From: Heloderma charlesbogerti
Lineage: Eukaryota > Chordata > Lepidosauria > Squamata > Helodermatidae
Assembly: GCA_026122225.1 (NCBI GenBank)
Contig: JANEZZ010001873.1
Span: forward strand, 1,470,019-1,534,018
Direction: 5' to 3'
DNA length: 64,000 nucleotides
Positions within the stretch are counted from its first letter, which is position 1. Every line of letters starts with the position of its first letter. The position numbers were made by a program, and so were the translations under genes. The notes under the pieces are model-generated. The model was given only the letters and a program-made list of their open reading frames with translations. It was not told the DNA's origin and searched no databases. Positions 1 through 11,832 of this stretch are shown here, piece after piece.

Positions 1-1292
1 GGGCCTCCAGCCGCTGCCAGGCTGGTGCGGACGCAAATGGCGTCCTGTGTAGGGGACGCAATTTGTATCCCTATGCCGGCCCATGATAGGCTATGTAAAT
101 ATTGACGTAGCCTATCACAAAAGAAAAAAAACAGCAAACGCAAAAGGTGGCGACTATGGCGGCTGCCATTTGCGTTCCTTTTTTCCCCGCTGTGATAGGC
201 TATGTAAATATTTACTTATGCCATTTGTGCCCCTCTGTTTTGCCATGAGAGGCTACGTAAATATTTACATAGCCTATCATGGTGGAAAAAAAAGGGAATG
301 TAAATGGCAGCTGCTGTAGCTGCCGCCATTTGCGTTCCCTTAGTTTTGCCGCGATAGGCTATGTAAATACTTACGTAGCCTATCATGGCTTCTGCAGGGA
401 CGCAAATGGCGTCCCTGCGTTAGCCGTGATAGGCTACGTATTTATGTAGCTTATCACGGCTATCTGGAGGAAGCGAATGGCGGCCACGGATGCGGACGCC
501 ATTCGCTATGCAGCGTGGATGGCAGCAGGTAGGTGCTCTGTTCTGGGCCCATTTCGCGGGGGTGGGTGGGCGGGAAAGCTTCGTTCTGCCATGGATTTCG
601 GGGGGCTGAATGCACTGGCATTTGGCCTCACTGAGATCCATGGCGGAATTCTCTGCCATGCCTAGTAGCCTATCACAGAAAGAACAGCGGCGCAAACAGC
701 GTAGTGACCGCCGTTTGCGTCCCTGCACTTTGCCGTGATAGGCTACATAAATACTTATGTAGCCTATCACGGCAGCCTGGCAGGATGCAAATGGCGGCCG
801 CTCTGGCGGCTGCCATTTGCGTCTGCAGCAGCCCGGCTGCGGCTGGAACTCTGGCTGTGGATGGCCCTGGCCGGCGGCTCTGCGGAGCTGGCCAGGGAGG
901 ATTCTGGGGGGAGGGACGGAGCACCTCCCCCCCCACCACGAATCACACCTGCGACAAGGTAAGTGACTTTCGTACATCCCTAATACGTAGCCTATCATGG
1001 GCTGGCATAGGGACGCAAATGGCATCCCCTACGCAGGATGCCATTTGCGTCCGCAGCAGCCCGGCAGTGGCCGGAGCCGCCACCGCCGCTGCCACCACCT
1101 CTTCATCCGCCGGCAGAGGTGCTGCCAGAGTTGGTGGCGGTGCCGCAGCTACAGCCAGGTAGGCTCCATTTTGCGGAGCTTTCGCTGGGTGGTGGGTCGG
1201 GTTGCTCCGTTCTGCCACGGATTCTGGGGGCCCGAATTCACTGGAATTCAGCCTCCCTGGGATCCATGGCAGAATTCTCTAACATCCCTATG
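1..1292. mobile_element. Nested cluster of palindrome-rich hAT-like elements, left end outside the window
   Basis: The block is packed with hairpins whose arms are GATAGGCTACGTAA-type sequences facing their complements, near 84-118, 246-280, 352-387, 427-458 and 735-770. Between them are paired arms based on ACGCAAATGGC and GCCATTTGCGT. Three right-end-like sequences are visible: near 640-664 (a diverged end reading GCCATGCCTA), at 981-989 (ACATCCCTA after an AGGTAAGT motif) and at 1284-1292 (GAATTCTCTAACATCCCTA). The first 120 bases are an inverted match of about 990-1075, so the outer element spans the window start and was split by at least one related insertion. No transposase coding is seen, so the copies are non-autonomous. 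Assignment to hAT rests on the better-bounded relatives at 13934, 17700 and 32661. Exact boundaries of the inner copies are uncertain. Confidence 0.7.
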
Positions 1293-1319
1293 TAGAATGC
1301 AGCAGCTTGGCTGTTGTTA

Positions 1320-2343
1320 GGAGCGTTCCCTTTTCAGCATGAAACACCTTTGCTGAAGGAACTGCACCGGCTGCTTATTTGCTACTGGGCCAGGTTTAAA
1401 GTTTTATTGGTGTATAAGAGAGGAATACTGGTCACTGGGAGATCATCCCAGTAGCCTCTCCCTGACCATGTCATTCATCTCTGGCCCTTTGGACTTCATT
1501 TTGCCTACACAGGAACCACACCCCCAGCACTGCTCTATCTTCAAGCTTGGCCTAAGACATCTGTAGTCAGGAGCCAGTGGTCCTATTTCTCCCAGTGCTC
1601 AGGAGGGGCTAGGGGCTGGCAAATCAATGGCTGAAAGCACAACAGGGGCAAGCAAAGCCAGAGTCTACAAATAGTCTGAGTCAGATCCAGAGTAACACAT
1701 AGCAAGCCAGGCAATACAGACAAAAAGGGTTATGCAAAGAGAGTAGTCAAATCCAGGCCACAGTCACTTACAGACACGGGTCCAACCAGAAGGCAGGGGC
1801 TGCAGACAGGAGAGTAGGCTGAAGCTAAAGTCAAACACAGACATTGTTTCTAGCACTTCCAGTAAGCTTCTACTGGGTTTTTATCCAGGAGCTGACCATG
1901 TCTATTCATGAGGAGCCCTTCTGCTCCCAAGTAGGCCTCTGCTGCAGCCTGGCACTTTGTTGAGGTTCTCTGAGTTGGGCTTGCTGCCTCTGGCACTGAA
2001 GCTCCCTGGGACTTGGGGGGGGCACTCAGCCTCCTCCTCTGAGGAAGACTGCCCCTCTTCACAAGGGGCTGGGACCTCAGTGGGCTCCCTCAAGGACTCA
2101 GGCCCCTCTGACGGTGTGGGCAGGGCCTGAGCCTCGTCCTCTGTTGGGGGCTCTAATTCGTCGTCATCGTCAGAATCTTCTGATGGGGCCATGACATCAG
2201 TGTGGTGCAGCAGCAAGAATGCTGATATTAGATGTAGGAAGCCTATGTTCAATTCCTGCAGCTGAGAAGCTCATTGAGCATCTTTGTATGTCAAGCAAAC
2301 CTACCTCATAAATTATTTGCGATGCTAAAGTGCCACTCGAAAC
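1320..2343 (-). other. Unrecognised low-copy-looking stretch with an acidic minus-strand ORF
   Basis: On the minus strand, 2252-1902 reads open for 116 codons. It encodes an acidic, Ser/Glu/Pro-rich peptide with runs such as EDSDDDDELE and SSSEEEAE. No domain is recognised. A similar acidic minus-strand peptide (PEEDSDSNESL) occurs at about 7440-7380, so both may be pieces of one decayed interspersed repeat, possibly from a retroelement. Nothing supports a host exon: there is no convincing splice context or long frame around it. Confidence 0.25.
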
Positions 2344-2904
2344 TTACCAGAAGAATGGAGGGATGCAAATGTATTTAATAATACATTTTTTTTCTTTTTT
2401 AGGCCCAGGAGAAGTTTGATAATAACTGGATAAAGAGATGAACTTTGGAAGGTTCAGCATGTAACAAGAGACTTTGGCAGAAAATGGGACTCTTGAGTGT
2501 AAGGTGAATAATGAAGTAACGTCAGATAAATGGGTGTGCATGACTAATAATAGTGTAATAATAAGCAATTATATAGCAATTTCCACTTTCCAAGTACTTT
2601 AAGAGCATTAACTACCATTACACAAATGGAAGGTACATAGTTAGCTCTTTTTCTGCATTTGCATAAAAACTCTTACCCTTAGTAAATTATATGTGAATCT
2701 TCTAAAAAACCGCAGGCGAGTAGTCATACTTTCATGCCAGTATTTGCATAAGTAAAGGCCAAACTGTGCAAAGGGGGTGGGGGTGAAGCAAGAAATTGCA
2801 TTTTTTAACTTGTGTACTCATAGTTGGCTCTAGACAACATACTAATTAGCATAATCATAATCAGCTTCAAAGAAATTAAGAAGGGTCTTGTACAGAGATA
2901 TGAA
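2344..2904. other. AT-rich stretch without recognised features
   Basis: I see no ORF with family resemblance, RNA gene or terminal repeat in this stretch. It may be unique intergenic or intronic DNA. Confidence 0.5.
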
Positions 2905-2924
2905 TACACACACACACACACACA
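2905..2924. repeat. (CA)n microsatellite
   Basis: About ten uninterrupted CA units are visible. Confidence 0.9.
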
Positions 2925-3159
2925 TGTTTTTGACATTCAAATGAGCATACATATGAAATATAGGGTGAAATCCAGTTCTGTTATTTACATATTAACAGTT
3001 AAAATCAGTGAGACTATGGCCACTGACTTCAATTGGGAATGCACCAGTCATAAGTTTAGGGTATAAAAGAGAGATCCTTATTTGCAGCTGGAGGTTTCAC
3101 TTCTGTTTTCTCCCTTCAGCTGTCCACTGTGCCAAAAATGTGTTTTTATTATCGAGGAG

Positions 3160-3161
<2 letters not shown>

Positions 3162-3234
<73 letters not shown>
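3162..3234. repeat. Compound (TA)n(TG)n microsatellite
   Basis: Roughly 17 TA units run directly into roughly 19 TG units. The uninterrupted tract is likely length-polymorphic. The ORFs predicted across it are artefacts of the dinucleotide repeat. Confidence 0.97.
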
Positions 3235-3236
<2 letters not shown>

Positions 3237-3728
3237 TTGTCCAGCCACAGGAAAGGAGGACAAATGAAAACAATACCCGAGTGTATGCAACCAGCAGCAT
3301 AGGAGAATCACTGGATGATGGAGCAAGTGATTAAATGCATGACTTGACAGAACTTCCCACATTTCCTCAAAGGCAAGGCATTTCAATGACATGTACTGAA
3401 GGGCAAACTCCCCTGGTCTTGATTTAAATATGGGCTTGGTAAACCAAGCTGTTTTCCATAAAAGTGAGAAAGCCCAGTTCTAAATTAGGAAATCCCACTG
3501 CTCCTTTTCAGGTGTTCCCAAAAAGAAAAAGTGGAGCACAGATAGGGACACTGGTGTTGGCTCCACTGCCATCTCCCACCATCTCCCTGTGTTGAAGGGG
3601 AAGGTCTGCAGTGAGACTGTAACCATACTTGGCCAAATATGGTCACAAAAAAAGTGGTCCACCGGCTCAAGAACCCTGCTCCCAACCCATTATAGGGCTG
3701 CTGGCTGCCACATAAATAAACAGAGGGC

Positions 3729-6700
3729 AGGTGGCAGCACCCCTTCATAGATCACTGCCTTGTTGTGGCGAACGGGCTTGCATAACTCAGTGAAGCCATA
3801 AGCGATGCCGTGCAGGGCCACCCAAGACGGACAGGTCATGGTGGAGAGTTCTGACAAAATGTGGTCCACCGGAGAAGAAAATGGCAACCCAGTATTCTTG
3901 CCAAGAAAACCCCATGGAACGTATCACAAGGCTAAAAGATATGACGCCAGAAGATGAGCCCCTCAGGTCGGAAAGTGACCAATATACTACTGGGGAAGAG
4001 CAGAGGGAATTTCCAAGTAGCGCAAGAAAGAGTGAAGCAGCTGGGCCAAAGCTGAAAGGACACTCAGCTGTGGATGAGTCTGGTCTGGTGGTGAAAAGAA
4101 AATCTGATACTGTAAAGAACAATATTGTTTAGGAACCGGGTATGTTAAGATCAATGAATCAAGGTAAGCTGGAGGTGGTCAAACATGAGATGGCAAGATT
4201 GAACAACGACATCTTGGGCATCAGCGAACTAAAATGGACAAGCATGGATGAATTTAATTCAGGTGACCATTATATATACTACTATGGGCAAGAATCCCTT
4301 AGAAGAAATGGAGTAGCACTCATAGACAATAAAAGGGTGGGAAAAGCAGTACTGGGGTACAATCTCAAAAACAATAGACTGATCTCAGTACGAATCCAAG
4401 GCAAACCATTCAACATCACAGTAATTCAAGTCTATGCCCCAACCACAGAGGCCGAAGAAGCTGAGGTTGATCGGTTCTATGAAGACCTACAACACATTCT
4501 AGAACTAACACCAAAAAAATATGTCCTCTTCATCATAGGGGATTGGAATGCTAAAGTAGGAAGTCAAGAAATCACTGGGATAACAGGCAAGCATGGCCTT
4601 GGCATACAAAATGAAGCAGGACAAAGGCTAATAGAGTTTTGCCAAGAGAACACGCTGATCATAGCAAACACTCTTTTCCAGCAGCACAAGAGGTGACTCT
4701 ACACATGGACATCACCAGATGGTCAATATCGAAATCAGATGGATTATGTCCTTTGCAGCCAAAGATGGAGAAGCTCTATACAGTCGGTAAAAACAAGACC
4801 TGGAGCTGACTGTGGCTCAGATCATGAGCTTCTTATTGTAAAATTTCGGCTTAAATTGAAGAACGTAGGGAAAACCACTAAACCATTCAGGTATGACCTA
4901 AATCATATCCCTTATGAATATACAGTGGAGGTGAGGAATAGATTTCAGGGACTAGACCTGATAGACAGAGTGCCTGAGGAACTATGGACGGAGGTCTGTA
5001 ACATTGTACAGGAGGCAGCAACTCAATCCATCCCAAAGAAAAAGAAATGCAAGAAAGCCAAGTGGCTGTCTGATGAGGCTTTACAAGTAGCTGAGGAAAG
5101 AAGGGAAGCGAAAAGCAAGGGAGAAAGGGGAAGATATATCCAACTGAATGCAGATTTCCAGAGAATAGCAAGGAGAGACAAGAAGGCCTTCTTAAATGAA
5201 CAATGCAAAGAAATGGAAGAAAATAATAGAATGGGAAAGGCTAGAGATCTCTTCAAGAAAATCGAGGATATCAAGGGAACGTTTTGTGCAAGGACGGGCA
5301 TGATAAAGGACAAAGAAGGCAGGGACCTAACAGAAGCAGATGAGATTAAGAAGAGGTGGAAAGAATTCACAGAAGAACTATACAGGAAAGATCTTAATGT
5401 CCCTGATAGCCATGATAGTGCAGTCACTGAACTTGAGCCAGACATCCTCGAGAGTGAAGTCCAGTGGGCCGTAGGAAGCATTACTAACAACAAAGCTAGA
5501 GGAGATGACAGTATTCCAGCTGAACTATTTATGATCCTAAAAGATGATGCTGTTAAAGTGCTGCACTCAATATGCCAACAAATTTGGAACACTCAACAAT
5601 GGCCACAAGCCTGAAAAGATCAGTTTACATTCCAATTCCAAAGAAGGGCAATGCCAAAGAGAGTTCAAACTATCGTACAATTGTGCTCATTTCACATGCC
5701 AGCAAGGTTATGCTCAAAATCCTACAAGGTAGGCTTCAGCAGCATGTGAACTGAGAACTACTGGAAGTACAAGTGGGGTTCTGAAGCGGTAGAGGAACTA
5801 GAGATCAAATCGCCAACATTCGCTGGATCATGTGTGGATCACAACAAACTGTGGCAAATTCTGAAAGAGATGGGAGTACCAGACCACCTTACCTGTCTCC
5901 TGAGAAACCTGTATGAGGGTCAAGAAGCAACAGTAAGAACCAGACATGGAACAACCAATTGGTTCAAAATTGGGAAAGGAGTATGACAAGGCTGTATATT
6001 GTCGCCCTGCTTATTTAATTTATATACGGAGTACATCATGAGAAATGCCAGGTTGGATGAATCACAGGTCGGAATTAAGATTGCCGGGAGAATTATCAAC
6101 AACCTCAGATACGCAGACGATACCACCCTAATAGCAGAAAGCGAAGAGGATCTAAAGAGCCTGGTTTGAAACTCAACATGAAAAAAATGAAGATCATGGC
6201 ATCTGGCCCCATCACTTCCTGGCATATAGAAGGGGAAGAAATGGAAGCAGTGACAGATTTTACTTTCTTGGGCTCCAAGATCACTGCAGACGGTGACTGT
6301 AGCCATGAAATTAAAAGACTTGCTCCTTGGGAGGAAAGCTATGGCAAACCTAGACAGCAGAGTAAGAAGCAGAGACATCACCTTGCCAACAAAGGTTCAT
6401 ATAATCAAAGCTATGGAGCTTTGATTATACATCCCAGTAGCAACGTATGGCTGTGAGAGCTGGACTGTCTGTAAGGAATGCTGAGCGCTGAAGAATCGAT
6501 GCTTTCGAACTGTGGTGCTGGAGAAGACTCTTATGAGTCCCCTGGACTACAAGGAGGTCAAATCAGTCAGTCCTAAAGGAAATCAACCCTGAATGCTCAT
6601 TGGAAGGACAGATACTGAAGCTGAAGCTCAAATATTTTGGCCACCTAATGCGAAGAGAAAAGTCACTGGAAAAGACCCTGATGCTGGGAAAGATTGAAGG

Positions 6701-6880
6701 CAAAAGGAGAAGGGGACGGCAGAGGATGAGATGGCTAGATAGCATCACCGATGCAATGAATATGGACTTGAGCACACTCCAGGAGAGAGCACAGGACAGG
6801 AAGGCCTGGCATGCAATGGTCCATGGGGTCACGAAGAGTCGGACACGACTGAACGACTGAACAACAACAAGGTGGCAGCA
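3729..6880 (+). mobile_element. RTE-BovB LINE, near full length but inactivated, with 11-bp target duplication
   Basis: The body runs from 3740 to about 6869. It is flanked by the duplication AGGTGGCAGCA at 3729-3739 and 6870-6880, and ends in the (ACA)n-type tail typical of BovB. It encodes the same endonuclease/reverse-transcriptase protein as the intact copy at 47685-50903. Visible breaks by comparison: a TGA at 4694-4696 where the intact copy has CGA; a one-base frameshift near 5609; a TGA at 5984-5986 in the conserved R-Q-G-C segment of the RT; an approximately 65-bp deletion near 5832 that removes RT motif A including its catalytic Asp; and a deletion of about 35 bp near 6160. Several differences are C-to-T at CpG, as expected for methylation decay. 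The copy is therefore dead. It is older than the copy at 47.7 kb but still has clear target duplications. Confidence 0.95.
3881..5614 (+). pseudogene. BovB endonuclease and RT N-terminal part, broken ORF
   Basis: Frames at 3881-4132, 4142-4696 and 4739-5614 together correspond to about residues 35-600 of the intact BovB protein. They include the apurinic-type endonuclease motifs (ELKW, GDWNAKVG, GSDHELL) and the linker region rich in Lys/Arg. The last two segments share one frame and are separated only by a CGA-to-TGA change at 4694. The segment ends at a frameshift before the RT finger motif PIPKKGN. The remaining RT sequence (5615-6860) is in shifted and deleted pieces: the YADD box survives near 6107-6118, while motif A is missing. 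No function is expected. Confidence 0.93.
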
Positions 6881-8160
6881 AGTGTGTGCGTGGGACTGGT
6901 CAGCACTGGGTGGCCATGGAGAGTAGTCTGCCCATGATCACTGGCAATGTGGAAGTGGGCCTGCGCTAGATACTCCCTAGTGTCTTTTCCAATACGTGCC
7001 TGGTGTCCTGGCTAGGCATGAGGCCCAGAGGAAGCACAGCAGTGTTCATTGTCTGTTCCAGGTCAACTGAGCCAAGGCAGGACCTTGGAGAGCACCCTGC
7101 ATGAAGTGCTGGCTGGAGTACTCTCCCATAAGGAAGCTGTTCTCCCAGCAAAGGACTGCAGTCAATTGAGGCCTTAAGAAGGTTGGCAGAGCTTGGTCTT
7201 TCAATGGTTCCACCCTTGCTGGATGCTGACTGTAGTTCTTAAAGGTCTGGTGTCTGCTTTTGCAGTCTCATGATCCTGCATGGCTGAGGGACAGCAGAAA
7301 GTGCAGGTAAGTCATCCTCAAAGTCAGATGATGGAAGAGCTATGTCCAGGAAGGCATGTCCTCTGCCCTGAAGTAGTGTGACCAGAGACTCATTTGAATC
7401 AGAGTCTTCCTCAGGGTAGTGCAGAGTCTCAGAACCAGGAGACATAAAACCTAGAAAGTGAGATAGGGACAGTGGCAGTAAGGTGTCTTGCTTCTTTCTT
7501 CTATTAGGGCACCTAGCATGCTGCAACAGCCACATTTCAGGTGTAAGGAAAATGTAGTCCTCAGTTCCTGATCTCATTCTTTTCCAGGGCTTCTTATGCT
7601 GGTATGCTACAGTTTACAGTGTTGTAGGTATCATGGTGGAAGAGAAAGAGAGACGTTATTGCTGCCTCACACTTGGACTCGGGAGCCCCTGAAGACTACA
7701 TTTTTCAGGGCTGCTTGCATCTGGGATGCTGCTGTTGCAATATTTTAGGTTCCTGTTAGAGAGGGAGAAACTGACCTTACTGTTACTGCCTCTCCAGCAT
7801 ATACATTTGGGAGAAGAAAAGGGGTGTTGTGATAGGGATGAAGAACAGGCTGACAGCAGTAGTGGTCTGAGGAAAGCCCCAGTAGGAGGCAACCTAGGCC
7901 TGAATTCAGAAGGGCCTGGCCATGCTTTGTATAGGGGTGAAGCCTTCAGAAACAGGGGAGGGATTTTGAACTCCCCTAGTTACCGAATCACTATCAGTGT
8001 TGTAAGTTCACATACATTCAGCTACATGTCATCAAGTGATGTACATGCATGTGTAAACAAAGTCAGAGTCCCAAGGGATTGTGGATCTCTAATTTATCAA
8101 CTTGGCCAAATAAATCAAAGTACCAGGACTTAAGGTAATGCAGTCCCACAATTGTCCATG
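6881..8160. other. Unassigned sequence downstream of the dead BovB
   Basis: Minus-strand ORFs at 7577-7239 (112 codons, acidic patch) and 7151-6966 have no recognised domain. The acidic patch recalls the one near 2150, so this may be repeat-derived. I see no terminal repeats or RNA genes. Confidence 0.3.
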
Positions 8161-8179
8161 AGATTAACAGTGCTTCCTA

Positions 8180-8262
8180 TACATGTCTACTCAGAAGTAA
8201 GTTTCATTGAGTTTAATGGGGATTACTAATTGAACTGGGTATAGGATTGAAGCCTAAATTCA
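8180..8262. mobile_element. Fragment of a short reptilian foldback repeat
   Basis: The stretch resembles a very common amniote MITE-like motif (TCTACTCAGAAGTAAG ... AATGGG ... ATAGGATTG). A second copy of the same type lies at about 56812-56880 in inverse orientation. It has no coding capacity. Confidence 0.45.
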
Positions 8263-9769
8263 ATTACCTTAGCTTAACTGGTTTATAGACTGATCCTCTC
8301 TCATACAGAACAGATTTTCCACACATTTCAATGGATGATACCAGTGTTCATATGGATTTTTCCTTGTTCATATAAATAGGCTGCCTCCCTCTACTGGAAA
8401 GAATGGGGACTTCTGCACATGCAAGAGATTAATAACGTGTATGTCTAAGAGTAGATTTTTTGCATTAGGTTGACCACATGGCTCCTTTTATTCCTCACTT
8501 ATTTCCTTTTGTGGGGATATTTCTATAGAAATAACATTTCTAACTAGCTCAGCTTTTTGTTTTCTAACAAAATCCTTTGATTGGCTCTATACTACCTGAA
8601 GAGTGAGTGAGGATAAAGTTCCTCATCAGTCATTGCTCAATGATCAGATCTAAATATAACAATCAAACATTCTGAATACACAGCATGAGTATTTTAAAGG
8701 ATGCTCTCTCAGCCGCACATTTCTACATCAATTACACATTTCAAAACAAATGTGGAGAGGTACCCAATTAAGCTCCTTGTGCAGCTGTCGGCATACGTTT
8801 TATCTTTATTTGGTACTTTGTTTAAGGTCTGTGGAAAATGCCACTGATTATGGATAGCGAACCAGAGAGTGAAGGCATTAATTAGGGAAGCACAGATGCA
8901 TTTGAACAAAACACTTATAATTTGGAATTGGGGTTAAAATGGGCAAGCAGAACTGGTGTGATTTTATTGACATGTTTTGTAAGATCAAGACTTTTTGCAA
9001 ATTGGAGGCAATTTCATAATTTAAAAACAAAAAAACAAAGGTGTTCTGGGTATTTTCCTTTCTAACATTCAAGTTACTTGTAGATGAGATATTTCTGGCT
9101 TAAGGTGTTCAATGGAGGGAAAAAAGAAGAGTGTCACATTTGATATTGGACATTGTGGTCACTTAGAGTGATTGTTGCGTACATGCTGTACTAACTTTAA
9201 ATATAGATGGGTGTTGTGGCTGCCACTGGGAAAACAGACTTCAAAGAGTACCTCTCTGAGTGAGGGACCATTTAGATCAAAATCGGCTCATGCCAGTTAA
9301 CCCTCTGATGTGGCTAAAATCAACGTGAATCCCCTTAGATCTACTTCATATAATAGCTTCCTATTATCATGTGTCCTTGTCAATGTGTGTATACACACTT
9401 TCCTGAACAACATGTGTCGGGATTTTTAACCGAACGTTATGGTGAGCCATGAAGCAACACAGATGGGGAAAGGAGTAAAGAGACAACAAGCTAGCGGTTA
9501 TGGTACTCTAATATGCAGTTCATTACAAAAATAGATAGAATAAATACATGGGCAACATCTAGATGGAACCAGCAATTATCTATACATGAGGCTGGAGGTA
9601 GTGGAAGGACCAGGAAATGGAGTAGCATGCAAGGGATGTAGGAAGGCAAAGGAGACGAAATGATAACCAAATAAGGGGATGAAAGGTTAATAGATGTCAG
9701 GTAACAACAGCAGCAGCAGCAACAATTTATTAGACTCCTTTCTCAGAATAAAAGACCCAAGGCATCTTA
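8263..9769. other. AT-rich stretch without recognised features
   Basis: No ORF, RNA or terminal repeat that I can support. A short (CAG)n run lies at about 9704-9721. Confidence 0.5.
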
Positions 9770-9880
9770 TAACAGGGATTAAAACTGCTTTAAATTGTTG
9801 TACACAGCCTTGATGGCTTTTTGCAGATAAGGCGGTATATACATATCAATAATTAAGTAAATAAATAAATAAGAGGAAAA
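9770..9880 (+). mobile_element. L2-type LINE 3' end fragment
   Basis: It shows the typical 3' signature of the L2-like elements in this window: a short GGCGGTATATA box followed by an (AAAT)n tail. The RT-coding part is missing. Confidence 0.55.
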
Positions 9881-10084
9881 CATACACACAATTGCAGCCT
9901 GATTTGCCCTGTCCTATCTTCCTCAGACAAAATGGAGAGTTTAGAGCCAAGGTACTGGGAAAACACAGACATGGCAGCAGGGCTTGCCTCCTTTGGCAAT
10001 ACCATGTGGAAAATTATCTGTGTTGCTTACCTTCTCAATGGTAAACACACCTTCAGCATAACATTGGAAATGTTGTGTATATTC

Positions 10085-10410
10085 ATTTGATAATACCCAC
10101 CACATAGTTCACTACCACGAGATGTAGTGGTGACCACCAATTTAGATGGCTTTAAAAGGAGATTACACAAATCCCTGGAGGAGAAGGCTATCGATGGCTA
10201 CTAGTCCTGATGCCTCTATGCTACCTCCAGTAACAGACGCAGTATGCCTATGTACACCAGTTGCTGAGGAACACGGGTGGGAGGGTGCTATTGCACTCAT
10301 GTCCTACTTGTTGGTTTCTCACTGGCAGCAGGTTGGCCACTATGTGAACAGAATATTGGACTAGATGGACCTTGGTCTGATCCAGCAGGGCTCTTCTTAT
10401 GTTCTTATTT
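10085..10410 (+). mobile_element. CR1 LINE 3' end
   Basis: The fragment encodes the far C-terminus of a CR1-type protein and runs into a 3' tail ending TTCTTATGTTCTT. The same 3' tail is found in inverse orientation at 15795. Segments such as GGACTAGATGGACCTTGGTC are typical of CR1 3' UTRs. The copy is 5'-truncated, as most CR1 copies are. Confidence 0.75.
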
Positions 10411-11726
10411 GTCTTGTAAGACTGCCACACAGTGCCCTCATAGTTGATGTGTATGTTCTATTGTTGGGCACTGCAGTGCACAATAGAAATAGGAGACAAA
10501 TCCATGGCAGGAAATGTTTACCCTCTCCTAGGGTATTCCTGTGCTAACAATGGATAGTCAATTGTACAGACTGTATGGTGGTGCAATTTGTACAGTTGTT
10601 TCTAATATCAAGTGATTATTCTTGACATGGATATGCAAATGAGCCTGATCTGGGATCTTGTGACACAGGGTTCATGCCTGCAAATTGAGACAGAAATGTT
10701 TTCAAGTATATTATTCTAGGTAACCAGAATTCCAATAATTTTAGTTCCTGTTATATAAACCTCAGAAAATACTCTTTTAAATTACTGCATAAGTCTGCAT
10801 CATTACCCCCTTTGAGCTCCCAAATTGTATTTGATCATTATGTTTGTTGAAATATGTTGCAATAAACAGCAGATCCAGGATTTTAATTGGGATTTTTTGT
10901 TCTGTTATTTTTTTTAAGTGATAATAAAAAAGATGAATAACTGGAATGAGTTTATAGCTTGGAAGTTTTGCTTTCTTTGTAAATACGAGTGCTCTCTCCC
11001 CTGCAAATACTGTTCTGTCTCCTTAGTAATATATTTCAAGCCATGGCTTGAGCTTTATGCATTCTACATACTTTTTATAACTCTTTTTTTTTTTGCGGAG
11101 GGGGGGTTCTGGAGTTAAGAGCCATATTGCATTATATTTCAGTTTTTGCTTAATCAGATCTTTGGATATGAAATAGTAAATGGTAACAGGATTAAATTCT
11201 GTATGTTTTATTCATTAAAGGAGAATACAATTGAATGTAGAAGATGACATCGAAATTGTGGTTTGTCTCCAATAAAGAATAAGATGTTGGCTGGGCTCTA
11301 CTGAAGCAGACTTGAAGACCTGCCTATTCCAAATATTTGGCCTTCTGCATGCTGGAATAATATTAAGAAAAATATTTCCCTGGCTATTTGACCCATTAGG
11401 CTGATCTAATTAAAGCAGACACATTCCATTTCATAGGATAAAATGATCTGGCATACTACAGACTACATCTTACCACTTCTGAGTTCTGAAATACATTGAC
11501 ATGGCCTCTCATTCATATGATTCACTAAGCAAATATTTAATTAGGCTTCAGATGTCATGCTGGTCTCCTGTGTCTCAGACCTTCAGCTATCAAGCTTAAT
11601 ATATTATCAGTGAACAGATAGGAGAAACAAGCAGGACTCCCAGGAGTTTAATAGTACCATGAGCATTAATTTTGATGATGAATCCTGTGTTCATATTAAA
11701 CCTAAAATAATCCTGACAAACATGTT
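10411..11726. other. AT-rich stretch without recognised features
   Basis: I see no coding, RNA or terminal-repeat signal. The sequence looks like ordinary intergenic DNA. Confidence 0.5.
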
Positions 11727-11832
11727 TTAGGGCTCAATCCTATGCAGGTTTAGACAGAAAAAAGCCTGCTGGGGAATGCTGGGGGTTGTAGGACTTTTTT
11801 CTGTCTAAACCTGCATAGGATTGCGCCCTTAA
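11727..11832. mobile_element. Foldback MITE, TTAA-associated family, copy 1
   Basis: An almost perfect palindrome starts at GGGCTCAATCCTATGCAGG and ends with its complement before TTAA. The centre carries the CAGCATTCCCC-type arm. Relatives lie at 25025-25110, 26843-26983 and 52235-52356. It is non-coding. Confidence 0.8.

Noticed and set aside
84..458. CRISPR-like regularly spaced repeats
   Set aside because: Repeats are palindromic, vary in sequence and spacing, and sit inside a transposon in a vertebrate genome.
420..1218. ORFs of 70-200 codons containing GYVNIYVAYHG-like repeated peptides
   Set aside because: The peptide repeats are translations of the hairpin arms (GATAGGCTACGTAA and complement) in both directions, so not a protein repeat family.
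3008..3392. Several 60-110 codon ORFs on both strands
   Set aside because: They run through the (TA)n(TG)n microsatellite and encode alternating IY, TH or CV peptides; composition artefacts.
5023..5592. Minus-strand ORF of 189 codons
   Set aside because: Antisense shadow of the dead BovB; the plus strand has the recognised protein.
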